This document shows positions 63,106 through 64,000 of a stretch of 64,000 nucleotides of DNA, in pieces. Source of the stretch: Clostridia bacterium (lineage in GTDB: Bacteria; Bacillota; Clostridia; Oscillospirales; CAG-272). The stretch covers positions 1 through 64,000 of the forward strand of contig JAFQDK010000053.1 in NCBI GenBank assembly GCA_017399305.1. Direction: 5' to 3'. Every line of letters begins with the position of its first letter. Positions within the stretch are counted from its first letter, which is position 1. Made by a program: the position numbers and the translations under genes. Under the pieces are notes generated by a model. That model was not told the DNA's origin and searched no databases. It saw only the letters and a program-made list of their open reading frames with translations.

Positions 63106-63891
63106 TTACTCGATGGTCTCGGTAACCTTAAGAACATTCTCAAAGCCATACTTGGTAGCGAGCTCCATGAGCTTGCCACTTTCTTCAAGCTGCTTGATAG
63201 CAACATTAACCTTTGCTGTAAGTTCGCTGCCCTTCTTGAAGCCGATTGCATAAATCTCAGAGTCAAGAACAATATCTTCAACGATTGCAAGGTCTGCATA
63301 GTCGCCATTGCCGCAAAGATTCTGCGCAAGAAGAATGTCAACAACGATGAAATCAACAGCGCCGGACTTAACCTCAGGGAATGCATCAATCTGAGAAGGC
63401 GCGGTGTTAACCTTATCAGTTACGGATTCTGCATAAGCTGCACCTGCACTACCGCCCTCAACACATGCAGTCTTGCCTGCGAGAGCATCTGCGCTTGTGT
63501 AGTTAGCAACATTATCCTTCTTTACAACGATACACTGCTGGTTGAGCATATAACCGTAAGAAAAGTCTACAAGATCGCTTCTCTTAACGCCATTGTCGCT
63601 GGAGTTAGCAGTAAAGCCGTTCCAGATACAATCAATAGCTCCGGAGTTGAGCTCATTGTACTTCTGCTCCCAGTCAATCTCCTGGAAGGAAACATCCATG
63701 CCGATAATCTTTCCAACTTCCATTGCGAACTCAGACTCAAAGCCTGTCCAGTTGCCATCAGCGTCTTTTTCATTCATGTTTTCAAAGATAGTAACACCAC
63801 AAACAAGGGTGTTGTCTTCCTTTTCTCCGCATGCTGCGAAGCAAGCTGCGCACATTACAAGCGCAAGAATAAGTGCAAGAATTTTTTTCAT
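63106..63891 (-). CDS. Polar amino-acid-binding lipoprotein
   Basis: 261 residues, AGGAG before ATG. Lipobox FAACGEK sets the lipid-anchored Cys. The SBP_bac_3 fold is clear: GFESEFAMEVGKIIGMDVSF, WNGFTANSSDNGVKRSDLVD, FSYGYMLNQQCIVVKKD, GKTACVEGGSAGAAYAESVT. These residues bind an alpha-amino group; the side-chain specificity is not readable. First gene of the operon; its promoter holds an operator-like repeat shared with trpXYZ. Confidence 0.92.
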   Translation of the reverse strand: MKKILALILALVMCAACFAACGEKEDNTLVCGVTIFENMNEKDADGNWTGFESEFAMEVGKIIGMDVSFQEIDWEQKYNELNSGAIDCIWNGFTANSSDNGVKRSDLVDFSYGYMLNQQCIVVKKDNVANYTSADALAGKTACVEGGSAGAAYAESVTDKVNTAPSQIDAFPEVKSGAVDFIVVDILLAQNLCGNGDYADLAIVEDIVLDSEIYAIGFKKGSELTAKVNVAIKQLEESGKLMELATKYGFENVLKVTETIE

Positions 63892-63924
63892 TTTGGTTTT
63901 CTCCTATGTATTTAATTTTTTGTT

Positions 63925-63982
63925 TTATCACTTTAGCGTGCTAAACTGATAACATACTAACATATACGTATCACTTTGTCAA
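63925..63982 (-). promoter_or_regulatory. Promoter of the amino-acid ABC operon with operator-like inverted repeat
   Basis: TTGACA (63977-63982), 17 bp, TAGTAT (63954-63959) on the minus strand. Over the start site lies TTATCACTTTAGC (63925-63937), GT, then GCTAAACTGATAA (63940-63952): a 13-bp inverted repeat with one mismatch. Its left arm plus GTG is shared with the trpXYZ promoter. Confidence 0.75.
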
Positions 63983-64000
63983 GAGGTTTATGCAAAAAAG

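Overview
The window reads as a chromosome segment of a low-GC Gram-positive anaerobe of the Clostridia, probably a gut or rumen plant-glycan degrader (taxon inferred, not proven). The grounds are type I dockerins on three secreted proteins, SLH repeats, lipobox lipoproteins with no outer-membrane genes, strong AGGAGG ribosome sites, a T-box leader and a lysine riboswitch.

Layout. 1-13.1 kb is a carbohydrate island. It holds a HAD phosphatase fragment, an AraC regulator divergent from a 1219-residue GH127-like dockerin protein, a decayed AraC pseudogene, and a fructan module made of a secreted GH32-dockerin enzyme, an intracellular GH32 enzyme, an AraC regulator and a PfkB fructokinase. 13.1-20.7 kb holds an acetyltransferase, a GH5-like glycosidase, an NhaD/ArsB-type transporter, an FAD-Rieske oxidoreductase whose start codon lies in a long hairpin, a lipoprotein and a membrane-anchored beta-solenoid protein. 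20.9-25.3 kb is a DUF5107-TPR protein with extreme codon bias, divergent from a sensor-like regulator carrying a C-terminal HTH. 25.4-35.8 kb is mixed: stalk-domain proteins, an XRE regulator, a Nudix hydrolase, an SDR reductase, a Na/Pi symporter, an HD hydrolase, topB, a six-hairpin glycosidase-like protein and a membrane protein.

35.9-39.1 kb is a lysine riboswitch and terminator controlling dapA-dapB-lysA. 39.1-43.9 kb contains an SdpR/SdpI-type pair with a perfect palindromic operator, then a two-component system flanked by two paralogous 2-TM proteins and sharing TTAACA direct-repeat boxes. 43.9-47.0 kb is a trpXYZ-like ABC transporter under a Trp-type T-box. 47.0-49.8 kb is an SLH/SGNH surface protein. 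51.1-51.3 kb holds tRNA-His and tRNA-Arg. 51.4-54.6 kb is a tightly overlapping TraX / radical SAM / SGNH esterase / YbaK operon. 54.7-58.8 kb is a MarR regulator with a heterodimeric ABC exporter. 58.9-61.0 kb is a beta-solenoid esterase with a half dockerin. 61.2-63.9 kb holds a YegP-like protein and a polar amino-acid ABC importer.

Links worth noting. One beta-solenoid domain recurs in three secreted proteins that each use a different anchor (TM tail, SLH, dockerin). A 15-nt operator-like sequence is shared by the promoters of the two amino-acid ABC transporters. A 114-bp element bounded by perfect 13-bp inverted repeats lies at 43.7 kb. No insertion sequence, prophage or CRISPR array was found.
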